DNA of 50,273 bases from Acidobacteriota bacterium (GCA_003225075.1 QIAP01000051.1:1-50273), one strand, 5' to 3'. Shown: positions 8,285 to 16,260, numbered from the stretch's first letter. The notes: generated from the letters alone by a model not told the origin. Numbers and translations: made by a program.

Positions 8285-9934
8285 ATGAAAAGGCTTCTAC
8301 TTTCAATTTGCATAGCGCTGATGGCTGGATGGGCCGTGGCCCAGCAGGATACGGCTCCCGTTGAGCCCATGGATCAGACCCCGGTGTTCCGGGTCAACGT
8401 GGTATCTCGGACGACGAAAGCGGTGAACTATCGTCATCGCGGCGGCTCGACCACTGTTGACTTCAAAGGAACCAATCTCATGCCGGAAGCCAGCGGCCGG
8501 GCGAAAGTGGACAGCAAAGCCGGACGCCTGGAGATCAGTGCTGACTTTGCCCACCTGCAGCCTGCGAGCAAGTTTGGGGCTCAGTATCTAACCTACGTGC
8601 TTTGGGCCATTACTCCTGAAGGTCGTTCGGTAAACCTGGGCGAGATCGTGCCCAATAATGGCGGGAAAAACGGCATCGACGTCACCACCGACTTACAAGC
8701 CTTCGGCATGATCGTCACGGCTGAGCCTTATTTCGCTGTGACCCGGCCCAGCAATCTGGTGGTTGTGGAAAATATCATTCGCCAGGAGACTAAGGGATTC
8801 GAGCAGCCCATCGACGCCCGCTTCGACATGCTCGAAGGCGGACAGTACACCATTGATGTGCCTGCGGCACAACTTCCCTCGGCCAAGGCGGCTCCTAAAA
8901 CACCCTTGGACTTGCTCGAAGCCCGCAACGCTGTTGCCATTTCTAAGGCCGCTGGGGCGGACCGTTATGCGGCCGATAGCCTGGCCAAAGCTACCGACAT
9001 GCTCACACGCGCGGAAGACTACCTTCGCCGCAAACAGGGCAGAACTCCAATTGGCACTGCGGCTCGTGGCGCCACGCAAATGGCCGAAGACGCTCGTGTC
9101 CTGACTCTGCAAAGAAAGGAACAGGAAAGAGTCGCCGCGGAAAAGCGGGCCATGCAGGAAGCGCAGGAGAAGGCTGAGGCCGAAGCCAAGGCGTCCGCCG
9201 AGGCGGAAGCCAAAGCTAAAGCTCAGGCAGAAGAAGATGCCCGTCGGCGTTCGCAGGCCGAAGCAGATCAGGCAGCAGCGGAGAAAGCCAGGGCAGAAGC
9301 GCAACTGGAGCAAGCAAAAGCAGAGGCCTCCCGCAGTGCCGCCTTGGCGGAACAGCAGAAGGCGCAGGCGGAAGCCGAAAAGTCGCGCTTGGCCGCCGAC
9401 GAAGCCATTCGTCAGAAAGAAGAAATGCGGGCGCGCCTGCTCAAGCAACTCAACCAGGTACTGGAGACAAAGGATACCGCCCGCGGTTTGATTGTCAGCA
9501 TGCCAGATGTGCTTTTCGACAGCGGACAGTACACCCTGAAACCGGCAGCCCGCGAACGCCTGGCGAGAATTTCAGGGATTGTGCTTGCCTATCCCGACTT
9601 GAGACTGGAAATCGAAGGGCATACCGACAACATCGGCAGTGATGAGTTCAATCAGATTCTTTCAGAGAAACGCGCCGCCACCGTCAGGGATTACCTGCTC
9701 ACCTCGGGAGTTCCAATCGACAATATCATCGCCCGCGGCTTGGGGAAGACGCGCCCAATCGCTGATAATGCCACCGCGTCCGGCCGGAAACTAAATCGCC
9801 GCGTGGAAATGATTGTTTCTGGCGACGTGATTGGGACCCGGGTCGGGAGCAGTCCGGGAGCCGATGCCCGCACTCCAGTTTCCAACCCCGGGGCAACAAA
9901 AGAATCCCCAGCTCCAGTCACGGTGCCGCAGTAG
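8285..9934 (+). CDS. OmpA-family protein with DUF4398-like region and long coiled coil
   Basis: 549-residue envelope protein tethered to peptidoglycan. Signal peptide at 1-19 (ending GWAVAQ), a beta-rich N-terminal domain to about 195, a DUF4398-like helical region (LDLLEARNAVAISKAAGADR), an Ala/Glu/Lys/Gln-rich coiled coil at about 270-390, and a C-terminal OmpA domain at about 405-510 with DVLFDSGQYTLKP, LRLEIEGHTDNIGSDEFN and LSEKRAATVRDYL, the diaminopimelate-binding pattern. A Pro/Ala-rich tail ends the protein. It probably spans the periplasm. A binding site AGGATGG precedes the ATG. The gene sits between the two parS-like sites and is convergent with selC. Many shadow frames inside reflect its repetitive Ala/Glu codons. 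Confidence 0.92.
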   Translation: MKRLLLSICIALMAGWAVAQQDTAPVEPMDQTPVFRVNVVSRTTKAVNYRHRGGSTTVDFKGTNLMPEASGRAKVDSKAGRLEISADFAHLQPASKFGAQYLTYVLWAITPEGRSVNLGEIVPNNGGKNGIDVTTDLQAFGMIVTAEPYFAVTRPSNLVVVENIIRQETKGFEQPIDARFDMLEGGQYTIDVPAAQLPSAKAAPKTPLDLLEARNAVAISKAAGADRYAADSLAKATDMLTRAEDYLRRKQGRTPIGTAARGATQMAEDARVLTLQRKEQERVAAEKRAMQEAQEKAEAEAKASAEAEAKAKAQAEEDARRRSQAEADQAAAEKARAEAQLEQAKAEASRSAALAEQQKAQAEAEKSRLAADEAIRQKEEMRARLLKQLNQVLETKDTARGLIVSMPDVLFDSGQYTLKPAARERLARISGIVLAYPDLRLEIEGHTDNIGSDEFNQILSEKRAATVRDYLLTSGVPIDNIIARGLGKTRPIADNATASGRKLNRRVEMIVSGDVIGTRVGSSPGADARTPVSNPGATKESPAPVTVPQ

Positions 9935-9945
9935 GCGATTAGGGT

Positions 9946-10042
9946 TGGCGGAAGCGTGTGCGAGTCGAACGCACCGGCGACAGGAAACCTGCCGCCCGCC
10001 GGTTTTGAAGACCGGGAGGATCACCGGACCCCATGCGCTTCC
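9946..10042 (-). tRNA. selC: tRNA-Sec (anticodon TCA), selenocysteine tRNA
   Basis: Read on the minus strand, 97 nt from GGAAGCGC to an encoded CCA. The anticodon stem and loop are CCGGT-CTTCAAA-ACCGG, anticodon TCA at 10006-10008. The D loop TCCGGTGA is identical to the one I recall for E. coli selC. A 9-bp variable arm (GGCGGCAGG with CCTGTCGCC around TTT) and the T arm GTGCG-TTCGACT-CGCAC are present. The 8-nt acceptor (GGAAGCGC with ACGCTTCC) has one C-A mismatch at the eighth pair. Length, extended acceptor, long variable arm and TCA anticodon together are diagnostic. It implies UGA recoding by SelB in this organism; selA, selB and selD are not in the window. Confidence 0.93.
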
Positions 10043-10123
10043 GTGGTGTCAACGGCTTACGGTTCCATGTTAGCTGGAGTCCTCGTTGCTGCCTAGGTCT
10101 GGCAGAGAGTCGCTGCGTCAAAG

Positions 10124-10139
10124 TGGTCCACGTGGAACA
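10124..10139. other. parS-like centromere site 2
   Basis: TGGTCCACGTGGAACA matches the ParB site TGTTCCACGTGGAACA at 15 of 16 positions. It lies 82 bp upstream of the 5' end of selC and about 2.1 kb from the first site. Unlike site 1 it is not part of a longer hairpin, which makes a DNA-binding role more likely. It could also overlap the selC promoter region. Confidence 0.5.
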
Positions 10140-10188
10140 TTGTACCGGCAAGTTTGCACACACAGTTATGTACGTCTATTATCGCTAA

Positions 10189-10383
10189 GTGAAACTACGA
10201 ACAAGAGTTACGAAGGGTCGCAGAGGAAAGACTGCCGGTAGAAAAACTGCCGGAAGAAGAATTGCCAACCTGAGAGCCGCAGCCGGTGGGTCGAAACGCT
10301 CTCCTAATCTGATTGCGGAGATCGGGGAACTGTACCGGGGCGTGGGTACCAAACGCGGATCAATCGGGCGTTACGGAAAGTGA
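10189..10383 (+). CDS. Very basic small ORF, doubtful
   Basis: A GTG-started frame of 64 codons encodes a protein with about one third Arg/Lys/Gly, including the internal repeat KTAGRKTAGR. It resembles no family I know. No convincing ribosome binding site precedes it. It might be a nucleic-acid-binding peptide or chance coding in GC-rich sequence. From 10384 to 10531 I see nothing else. Confidence 0.2.
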   Translation: MKLRTRVTKGRRGKTAGRKTAGRRIANLRAAAGGSKRSPNLIAEIGELYRGVGTKRGSIGRYGK

Positions 10384-10531
10384 TGACCGGGGAGAGGAAA
10401 GGGGCTCGAGAGTGAAAGGAAATCGAGTGTGCCTAAGGTCGAAAGCTACCCACCCTTCCGAGACGCGGAAGAGTTGGCCGGCCTCCCATGAAAAACCGCA
10501 AACTGCCTTTCATTGGGGCGGCGGGAATGGA

Positions 10532-10819
10532 TTAGATAGTTGCCCCTTCGCCCACAACCGTCATCCATTTCCGCACGTACCATTTCTTCACTAACCCATT
10601 GGCAACGTACGGATCGGAAGACGCAAAGCGCTCGGCTACTTCAGGCTTGCTGCCATTGAAGATGAGCACAGCGGAATCCACCGGGTCAAGAAGTGCGCCA
10701 GCCAAAACCAGGTCGCCGCGATCGTACGCCTCTCTCGCTTTCTTCAAGTGTTCTGCGCGAAACGGTTGGCGCTTGGCGACGAAATCGTCAACAACCTCAT
10801 AAAATAAAATGAGATGCAT
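10532..10819 (-). CDS. YciI-like protein
   Basis: 95-residue protein of the YCII-related, dimeric alpha-beta barrel family. It starts MHLILFYEVVDDFVAKRQPF, followed by HLKKAREAYDRGDLVLAGAL and a C-terminal WYVRKWMTVVGE strand. I chose the ATG at 10819 because AGGAA lies 6 nt upstream and the family fold begins there; an upstream start would add 20 unrelated residues. The family has few known reactions (possible dehalogenase or hydrolase-like chemistry using His/Asp), so no substrate is proposed. It is divergent from the monooxygenase-like gene at 10915 with a 95-bp shared promoter region. Confidence 0.85.
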   Translation of the reverse strand: MHLILFYEVVDDFVAKRQPFRAEHLKKAREAYDRGDLVLAGALLDPVDSAVLIFNGSKPEVAERFASSDPYVANGLVKKWYVRKWMTVVGEGATI

Positions 10820-10914
10820 TTTGGTTCCTAAATCCGCTAAGAATGATACGTGGTCGTGATTATCGGCGCCGCTCGCCAACGCCTTTACTATATTAGAACC
10901 ATGGATGAGTCGCT

Positions 10915-11229
10915 ATGAAAGATGAACCGAACATTGCTCGACTCTGGACGGGGCAGACCACACACCAGGAAGCCGAAGCCTATTATCGCCACGTTAGGGA
11001 GAAAGTGATTCCGAAACTGAAGGAAATTGAAGGCCACAAGGCAGCGTACGTCCTATGTCGTCCAATCGGCGAGAGGATCGAATTCCTGGTGATGACGGTT
11101 TGGGACTCGATGACGTCGATCCGAAAATTTGCAGGTGCGGAGGCGGAACGAGCCGTCGTGGCACCGGAAGCGAAAGCTGTACTGTTCAGTTTCGACGAAT
11201 TCGTTCGGCATTACGAAATACTTTCTTAG
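10915..11229 (+). CDS. Antibiotic biosynthesis monooxygenase-like (ABM) small protein
   Basis: 104-residue protein with the size and pattern of a single dimeric alpha-beta barrel: IARLWTGQTTHQEAEAYYRH, then VIPKLKEIEGHKAAYVLCR, then IEFLVMTVWDSMTSIRKFAG. The W-D-S and KFAG pattern is common in ABM/heme-degrading-like families. No cofactor residues can be named with confidence. It is divergent from the YciI-like gene, another barrel of the same superfamily, which may mean common regulation. The function remains open. Confidence 0.7.
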   Translation: MKDEPNIARLWTGQTTHQEAEAYYRHVREKVIPKLKEIEGHKAAYVLCRPIGERIEFLVMTVWDSMTSIRKFAGAEAERAVVAPEAKAVLFSFDEFVRHYEILS

Positions 11230-11392
11230 GTAGTTTTCCGCCGAAGACGGAGGCACCCCGCCGGCAGCTGTTGGTGCTGACCCCAGATGTGGCCTGATAG
11301 GCCCGTGAGGGAAGAGGCAGAGTCTTCGGCGTGGCTCCGCCTCAGAATGGCAATGTCAATGGAGGTTGCGAGATCAACTGGCTAGGCGACCG

Positions 11393-11545
11393 CTATGCGG
11401 CGCATGCGGTGTGTCCACAGTCGCAGGCAATTTCGACTTCATCGTCGCCTGCATCTTCGCACAACTGGCTACAGTACTTCTCGCCAGCTGGCGCCAGACA
11501 CTCGCAGGATGGGTGGGCGCATTTCTTCTGCTCGGGGTTCGCCAT
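11393..11545 (-). CDS. Bacterial metallothionein (SmtA/BmtA family)
   Basis: Fifty-residue Cys-rich protein that binds soft metals such as Zn, Cd or Cu in the cytoplasm. Eight Cys lie at 9, 14, 16, 25, 29, 41, 43 and 48, with His at 11 and 45. The N-terminal KCAHPSCEC and C-terminal CDCGHTAC strongly resemble cyanobacterial SmtA, whose protein I recall begins with a KCACEPCLC-type block and ends with a GHTGC block. A strong AGGAGG (complement of 11550-11555) lies 4 nt before the ATG. Compared with SmtA one N-terminal Cys is replaced by His11 and the protein ends two residues after the last Cys. No ArsR/SmtB-type repressor gene is adjacent. Confidence 0.88.
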   Translation of the reverse strand: MANPEQKKCAHPSCECLAPAGEKYCSQLCEDAGDDEVEIACDCGHTACAA

Positions 11546-11701
11546 AAGGCCTCCTTAAGCGTGAACAATTGAGGTACCGTGCGTTTCTGGAACCTCGGCA
11601 GCTTAGGTGCGAAAACATGCGTCCGGGTTAGCTGGGAGGTGCGCGTGGTTGCTTTTGAAGAGATAAATTCGCGGCAGCGGCAAAGGTTAGCCGGCGCAAA
11701 A

Positions 11702-11728
11702 AGATGGGCCGCCCGAGGGCGGCCCTTT
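11702..11728 (-). terminator. Rho-independent terminator of the peroxiredoxin gene
   Basis: GGGCCGCC and GGCGGCCC (11706-11725) pair perfectly around a 4-nt loop. On the minus strand the stem is followed by ATCTTTTTG. It lies 15 bp past the stop codon of the peroxiredoxin gene. Confidence 0.8.
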
Positions 11729-11742
11729 GAATCCCAACTCCC

Positions 11743-12441
11743 TTACTTCGGCTGGGGGACGATGCGCAGATACGGCTTGGGCGCCTTCCAGCCGCCGGGG
11801 AATTTCTGTTTCGCTTCCTCCTCCGGCACCGAGGGCAGGATGATGACATCGTCGCCTTGCTTCCAGTTTGCCGGTGTAGCAACTTTGTGCTTGGCCGTGA
11901 GCTGAATGGAATCGAGAACGCGCAACACTTCGTCGAAGTTGCGGCCCGTGCTCATCGGATAGCTGAGCTGCAGTTTGATCTTCTTGTCGGGACCGATGAC
12001 GAATACCGTACGTACGGTGGCGTTGTCGGCCGCGGTGCGGCCCTCGGAGGTGGTCCCGCTCTCGGCCGGCAACATGCCGTAGAGCTTGGCGATTTTGAGT
12101 TGCGGATCGCCAATCATCGGGTAGTTGATCTTGTGGCCCTGAGTCTCCTCAATATCGGCTGCCCACTTGCCGTGGCTGCTCACTGGGTCCACACTCAGCC
12201 CGATAATTTTAGTGTTGCGCTTGGCGAATTCGGGCTGGAGCCCGGCCATGTAGCCGAGTTCTGTGGTGCATACGGGGGTGAAGTCTTTGGGGTGGGAAAA
12301 TAAGATCGCCCAGCCGTCGCCAACCCATTCGTGGAAGCGGATGGTGCCTTGGGTGGTTTCGGCAGTGAAATCGGGAGCGGTGTCATTGATTCGGGGAATT
12401 CGGGGCGTGCTGTCAATCGGAGTTACGGTTGCAGTGCTCAT
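11743..12441 (-). CDS. 1-Cys peroxiredoxin (Prx6 type)
   Basis: Thiol peroxidase that reduces H2O2 and organic peroxides. The 232-residue protein has the peroxidatic motif HPKDFTPVCTTE with Cys58, and the long C-terminal domain of the Prx6 subfamily (PANWKQGDDVIILPSV and FPGGWKAPKPYLRIVPQP). I see no resolving Cys in the usual C-terminal place, consistent with a 1-Cys enzyme. The start at 12441 is chosen because GAGGAG precedes that ATG and the Prx fold begins soon after; an upstream GTG/ATG would add 26 unrelated residues. It is monocistronic, with a strong terminator, and lies beside the metallothionein gene, which suggests a small stress-defence neighbourhood. Confidence 0.95.
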   Translation of the reverse strand: MSTATVTPIDSTPRIPRINDTAPDFTAETTQGTIRFHEWVGDGWAILFSHPKDFTPVCTTELGYMAGLQPEFAKRNTKIIGLSVDPVSSHGKWAADIEETQGHKINYPMIGDPQLKIAKLYGMLPAESGTTSEGRTAADNATVRTVFVIGPDKKIKLQLSYPMSTGRNFDEVLRVLDSIQLTAKHKVATPANWKQGDDVIILPSVPEEEAKQKFPGGWKAPKPYLRIVPQPK

Positions 12442-12554
12442 GATTTTTTCTCCTCGCTGAAAGTCGGTCGTTTCCCGGGCTAAGCCGTTCGGGAGTTCTC
12501 GAAAATTAGTACCCGCCAAAGCTCTTAATCGGATGAGTAAAGACTAGGAAAACG

Positions 12555-12586
12555 AAAACCCACCCGCTGTGTGCCGGGTGGGTAGG
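12555..12586 (-). terminator. Terminator-like hairpin upstream of the peroxiredoxin gene
   Basis: CCCACCCG (12559-12566) pairs with CGGGTGGG (12575-12582) around an 8-nt loop. On the minus strand it is followed by TTTTCGTTTT, the form of an intrinsic terminator. It lies about 115 bp before the peroxiredoxin start, with no minus-strand gene behind it, so it may be a leader attenuator or end an unannotated small RNA from the 12.6-12.8 kb gap. I see no convincing gene in 12587-12843. Confidence 0.45.
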
Positions 12587-12843
12587 AAAAGGTCAGTTGC
12601 GCTACCCACACACCGGCGTCCACGTACAACAACACAGGGCGCTCGGCATGGAGTGTTGGCGCATACTTTTACTAGAATACGCGGCGGGCAAAATGGCTGT
12701 CAAATGGGCAGTATGGGCCAGCGAAGCTCTTTTCGACTCCTCGTCCGCGCTTACTTTTGCATCCGGCGTAACCGGTTTGAAATCAGACAGCAATGATGGA
12801 CCCTAAGCGTCGACCGATCATTCCATAATTAGGAAGGAAGCGC

Positions 12844-13734
12844 ATGACGAAGCCGAGAAAGCTCGCGATGGTACAAGTGGACGTTTTCAGTTCCCAACCT
12901 CTCGAAGGCAATGCCCTGGCAGTCATCACGGACGGGCGTGGACTGAGCGACGCCGAGATGCAAGGCTTGGCGCGCGAGACGAATCTTTCAGAAACAACCT
13001 TCATTCTGCCAGGCGATACCACAGTTGAGCGTGAACGCGGAGTGCGAGTGCGGATTTTCACCGTCCACGAAGAATTGCCATTTGCTGGACACCCAACGCT
13101 GGGAACGGCGTTTGTGCTGCGCGGGTCGAACGGTGCGCGTGAGGTCAGGCTCAATTTAAACGTGGGAACGGTGCCTGTACGGTTCGAAGAAGGACCTGGC
13201 CAACCGGGCTTCGGCGAGATGACCCAGGTCGATCCGAAATTTGGAACAGTGCATGAGCAAGAGATAGTGGCCAAGGTTACGGGCCTGGAAAAAACAGATC
13301 TGGATGATTCGCTGCCCATTCAGACGGTGTCGACGGGTGTGCCGTTCACCGTCACGCCGGTACGATCCCTACAGGCACTTCGCAATTTGCGCATGGATTA
13401 CGGTCGTACTGGTGAATACCTGGAGAAGACCGGTGGAAAGTTTTTTTATTTTGTGACACGAGAAACGGTTGATCCGGCAGCGCGACTGCATGCCCGCATG
13501 CTGTTCTATAACGGCGAAGATCCGGCCACCGGGTCGGCCGCCGGCTGCACAGCCGCCTGGATGGTGGCTCATGGCGTGGCGAATCCTGAGGAGCGCGTTC
13601 TCATTGAACAAGGGATGGAAATGAAGAGGCCGAGCCGGATTTTTGTGCGCGCCTCGAAGTTGGATAACCGAGTGGTTAATGTGCGGGTCGGTGGAAATGT
13701 AGTCGAAGTGATGCGCGGCGAAGTTTTCTTCTAA
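12844..13734 (+). CDS. PhzF-family isomerase/epimerase
   Basis: 296-residue protein of the phenazine biosynthesis PhzF-like, diaminopimelate-epimerase fold. Both halves are visible: N-terminal VQVDVFSSQPLEGNALAVI with the catalytic Glu50 in NLSETTF and FAGHPTLGTAF, and C-terminal EDPATGSAAGCTAAW, the glycine-rich loop of the second half. AGGAAGGAAG precedes the ATG. No other phenazine genes are nearby, so a general isomerase role is more likely than phenazine synthesis. The true substrate is unknown for most members. Confidence 0.92.
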   Translation: MTKPRKLAMVQVDVFSSQPLEGNALAVITDGRGLSDAEMQGLARETNLSETTFILPGDTTVERERGVRVRIFTVHEELPFAGHPTLGTAFVLRGSNGAREVRLNLNVGTVPVRFEEGPGQPGFGEMTQVDPKFGTVHEQEIVAKVTGLEKTDLDDSLPIQTVSTGVPFTVTPVRSLQALRNLRMDYGRTGEYLEKTGGKFFYFVTRETVDPAARLHARMLFYNGEDPATGSAAGCTAAWMVAHGVANPEERVLIEQGMEMKRPSRIFVRASKLDNRVVNVRVGGNVVEVMRGEVFF

Positions 13735-13944
13735 GCGGCCGACTGAATTCTCCGCGAAAAATACCTGTAGGCACAGAGTAGAAAAAAAATCAATGGGGCC
13801 AACCTACCATTAGCATGCGCGTCACTTTACAGGCCCGTGCTCTGAGCCTTAGGATGCTGACGCTCTGGAAATCAAGAATCTCCCAAACAATAGTTAACAC
13901 TTTTCCAGCTGGCCGCGAGGCCAATCACGACTTCGGAAGCACGA

Positions 13945-14364
13945 ATGAAACCGAAAAGAACAATCCTCTGCGTTGACGACCACGAACAATCTCTTTCCAT
14001 TCGCAAAATCATGCTCGAAACCCGCGGTTACCGGGTCATCGCCTGCTCCAGTGGCGAAGAAGCCCTGGAATGTTTTCGCCGTGGCGGAATTGACCTGGTA
14101 CTCACCGATCTGATTATGCCGGGCCTGGACGGCACTAAGTTAATCGAGCAAATCAAAACAATTTCACCGCAGACTCCGGCCATCCTGCTTTCCGGAAAGG
14201 TCAAGATTTACGACCGCGACACCCAAGCCGACGTATTCCTGCCCAAAGGCATGTACGCACCGGTTGAACTATTGGAACGCATCCGTCTTCTGTTAGTGCG
14301 CAAGCGTGGCCCCAAGAGCACGCAGCGCACGCCACGCACACCTTCCCAACCCAGCGCAGCCTGA
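13945..14364 (+). CDS. Single-domain response regulator (CheY-like)
   Basis: 139-residue receiver protein with Asp11/Asp12 (ILCVDDHEQ), the phospho-acceptor Asp55 (LVLTDLIMPGLDG), Ser83 and Lys101 (FLPKGM). A basic Pro/Thr-rich tail of about 20 residues replaces an output domain. No histidine kinase is adjacent. It may relay phosphate or bind a partner. A loose association with the following ABC gene is possible, but a gap of about 60 bp and the absence of functional logic leave this open. Confidence 0.9.
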   Translation: MKPKRTILCVDDHEQSLSIRKIMLETRGYRVIACSSGEEALECFRRGGIDLVLTDLIMPGLDGTKLIEQIKTISPQTPAILLSGKVKIYDRDTQADVFLPKGMYAPVELLERIRLLLVRKRGPKSTQRTPRTPSQPSAA

Positions 14365-14427
14365 AACGAAAACTTCCGCCAGCAGGCCACCGGCAAGACC
14401 GTTCAGCCTGTGTTATCGTCGTTTTGG

Positions 14428-15129
14428 ATGGGTCTTTTTATCGAAGCCGCGGATTTGCGCAAGACCTACCGCATCGGAAAACTGGAAGTGCCGGCGCTGT
14501 GCGGGATTAGTTTCGGTGTAGAGAAGGGTGAATTCGTAAGTGTGGTCGGCCCATCGGGAAGCGGTAAGTCTACACTGTTCTATCTATTGGGTGGGCTTAC
14601 CCGCGCGGATTCAGGCCGCATAGTGGTGGACGGGGATGACTTCGCGCAACTTTCCGACGCCGAACGCACCCGCATGCGTAAACGAAAAATTGGATTTGTT
14701 TTTCAGAAATTCAATCTATTGCCCACGCTGGACGCGCGGTCGAATATTGAGATTGCGCAGGACATTGCGGGCACCAAGAACGGCGATCCGACGTACTTCA
14801 ATAAAATTACTGAATTGTTGGGAGTGGCCAAACGGCTGCACCACCGGCCGTCGGAACTGTCGGGGGGAGAACAGCAGCGGGTGGCGCTGGCGCGGGCCCT
14901 GATCAACAAGCCGGCAATCGTCTTAGCGGATGAGCCCACCGGCAACCTCGATTCCAAGAACTCGAAAATTGTGCTCGGCATGTTGCGTCAAACCAATCGC
15001 GACCTGGGACAGACCGTGCTCATGATTACCCACAACCCGGAGGCCGCGAGCTATGCCGATCGCATTATTCATATGCGTGATGGCCAGATTGTCTCGCCCG
15101 AAGAAGATCCACAGTGGGCCATACATTGA
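14428..15129 (+). CDS. ABC transporter ATP-binding protein (MacB/LolD type), orphan
   Basis: About 233-residue ATPase subunit. Walker [11 protein letters not shown]-loop in [15 protein letters not shown], signature [15 protein letters not shown], Walker [14 protein letters not shown] and the H-loop in MITHNPEAA are all present, and the FNLLP block is typical of the LolD/MacB/FtsE branch. I prefer the ATG at 14428, where the domain begins, over an ORF start at 14410. No permease gene with the FtsX/MacB fold is adjacent, so its membrane partner must be elsewhere. The next gene begins 20 bp downstream on the same strand. Confidence 0.93.
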   Translation: MGLFIEAADLRKTYRIGKLEVPALCGISFGVEKGEFVSVVGPSGSGKSTLFYLLGGLTRADSGRIVVDGDDFAQLSDAERTRMRKRKIGFVFQKFNLLPTLDARSNIEIAQDIAGTKNGDPTYFNKITELLGVAKRLHHRPSELSGGEQQRVALARALINKPAIVLADEPTGNLDSKNSKIVLGMLRQTNRDLGQTVLMITHNPEAASYADRIIHMRDGQIVSPEEDPQWAIH

Positions 15130-15149
15130 GCGATATCGAAACATGAGTA

Positions 15150-15887
15150 ATGTCGAACATGGATGATTTGAAAAGGCCGATTCTTCCGGGAAAGGGCGCG
15201 TCGGATTACGAACGCTATCTGCGCACGGATGAGTTGCTGGCCCTACAGAAGCAGCGGGAAGAACTGCTGCACCAAGATGAGTTGACATTCCAAGTCGTCC
15301 ACCAGAGTTCGGAGCTTCTGATGAAGGGCGCGGCGTTCGAACTGGAGCGCGCTCACGATCTGATTGTAGAAAGCGATTTCGCCAATGCTGGGCGCTTGCT
15401 TCGCCGCGCCAACCAGATGTTGGAATATCCCATCTCTTTGTTGCACGTCCTGGAGACGATCACGCCGTACGACTACCACCTGATCCGAGCTGGACTGGGA
15501 CACGGCAGCGGGCTCGATTCGCCGGGGTTTCTTGCGCTCCTGCACACCGGCACGAGCCTGGGAAAGGTGTTCTACGAGCAAGTGCATCGGGCGCAGCTTA
15601 CCCTCGACGATCTCTACCGCCGCCACGCCGAATTCTTCGGATTGCATGACGTAGCCGAACGACTACTGGATTTTGACGAGCGCATGCACCTGTTTCGCTT
15701 TCATCATCTGAAGTTGGCACAGCGAATCATTGGTGGCGGCGTGGTGGGAACGATGGGCACGCCGGTCGAAGTGCTGCACCAGCGAATGGAGCACTTGTTA
15801 TACAAGGAGTTGTGGGACGTCAGGAACCAAATCACCGCCAAGGCCAGTGCCGATATGAAGGAGCGCGGCGTACCCTCACAGTATTAG
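15150..15887 (+). CDS. Tryptophan 2,3-dioxygenase family protein, divergent
   Basis: Heme dioxygenase family that opens the indole ring of tryptophan to N-formylkynurenine. In the 245-residue protein, substrate-side His51 is in VVHQSSELLMKG, Arg113 in YHLIRAGLGHGSGLDS, and the proximal heme ligand is probably His186 in RFHHLKLAQRIIGG. Compared with canonical enzymes (about 280 residues) it is short, replaces the ELWFK block by ELLMK and the GTGGSSG loop by GTMGTPV. Members of this family outside primary tryptophan degradation catalyse other indole oxidations, so substrate is uncertain. No kynureninase or formamidase gene is near. Starts at 15150 or 15159 are both possible. Confidence 0.82.
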   Translation: MSNMDDLKRPILPGKGASDYERYLRTDELLALQKQREELLHQDELTFQVVHQSSELLMKGAAFELERAHDLIVESDFANAGRLLRRANQMLEYPISLLHVLETITPYDYHLIRAGLGHGSGLDSPGFLALLHTGTSLGKVFYEQVHRAQLTLDDLYRRHAEFFGLHDVAERLLDFDERMHLFRFHHLKLAQRIIGGGVVGTMGTPVEVLHQRMEHLLYKELWDVRNQITAKASADMKERGVPSQY

Positions 15888-16004
15888 GGCGCCGTCCCGG
15901 CGATGGCGGCGATGTGGATTCTCGCGCGCGATTCTCGCGTCGAGCGTGATTCCAGCAGCAGGTTTGCGGGGAAACTTGCGGGTTGTTTATAATCGAGCTG
16001 CCGA

Positions 16005-16080
<76 letters not shown>

Positions 16081-16092
16081 GGTTTAAAAGAT

Positions 16093-16115
16093 CCCCGCAA
16101 TGGCGGGGTATTCGT
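16093..16115 (+). terminator. Terminator-like hairpin after tRNA-Gly
   Basis: CCCCGC (16093-16098) pairs with GCGGGG (16103-16108) around AATG and is followed by TATTCGTTTC. The T-tract is interrupted, so termination may be partial. Confidence 0.45.
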
Positions 16116-16185
16116 TTCTATGGCGCTTTTCCAAGCATGGTGCGCCATAGACTTTTTCCCCATGCGGCGATAATTTAGAGGATAG

Positions 16186-16260
16186 GGCGCGGTACCCAAG
16201 TGGTAAGGGAGAGGTCTGCAAAACCTTTATACGTGGGTTCGATTCCCACCCGCGCCTCCA
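16186..16260 (+). tRNA. tRNA-Cys (anticodon GCA)
   Basis: A 75-nt cloverleaf with acceptor GGCGCGG/CCGCGCC, anticodon loop CTGCAAA (GCA) in stem AGGT/ACCT, T arm GTGGG-TTCGATT-CCCAC, and an encoded CCA end. It is 106 bp from tRNA-Gly on the same strand, probably one transcription region. The following 16261-16506 holds no feature I can support. Confidence 0.97.

Noticed and set aside
9246-9490. Arg/Lys-rich plus-strand frame within the OmpA gene
   Set aside because: It is a frame shadow of the Ala/Glu/Gln coiled-coil codons.
12602-12793. Minus-strand frame of 63 codons ending just before the terminator-like hairpin
   Set aside because: It needs a TTG start, has no binding site and no family features, although its position beside a hairpin made it worth a look.
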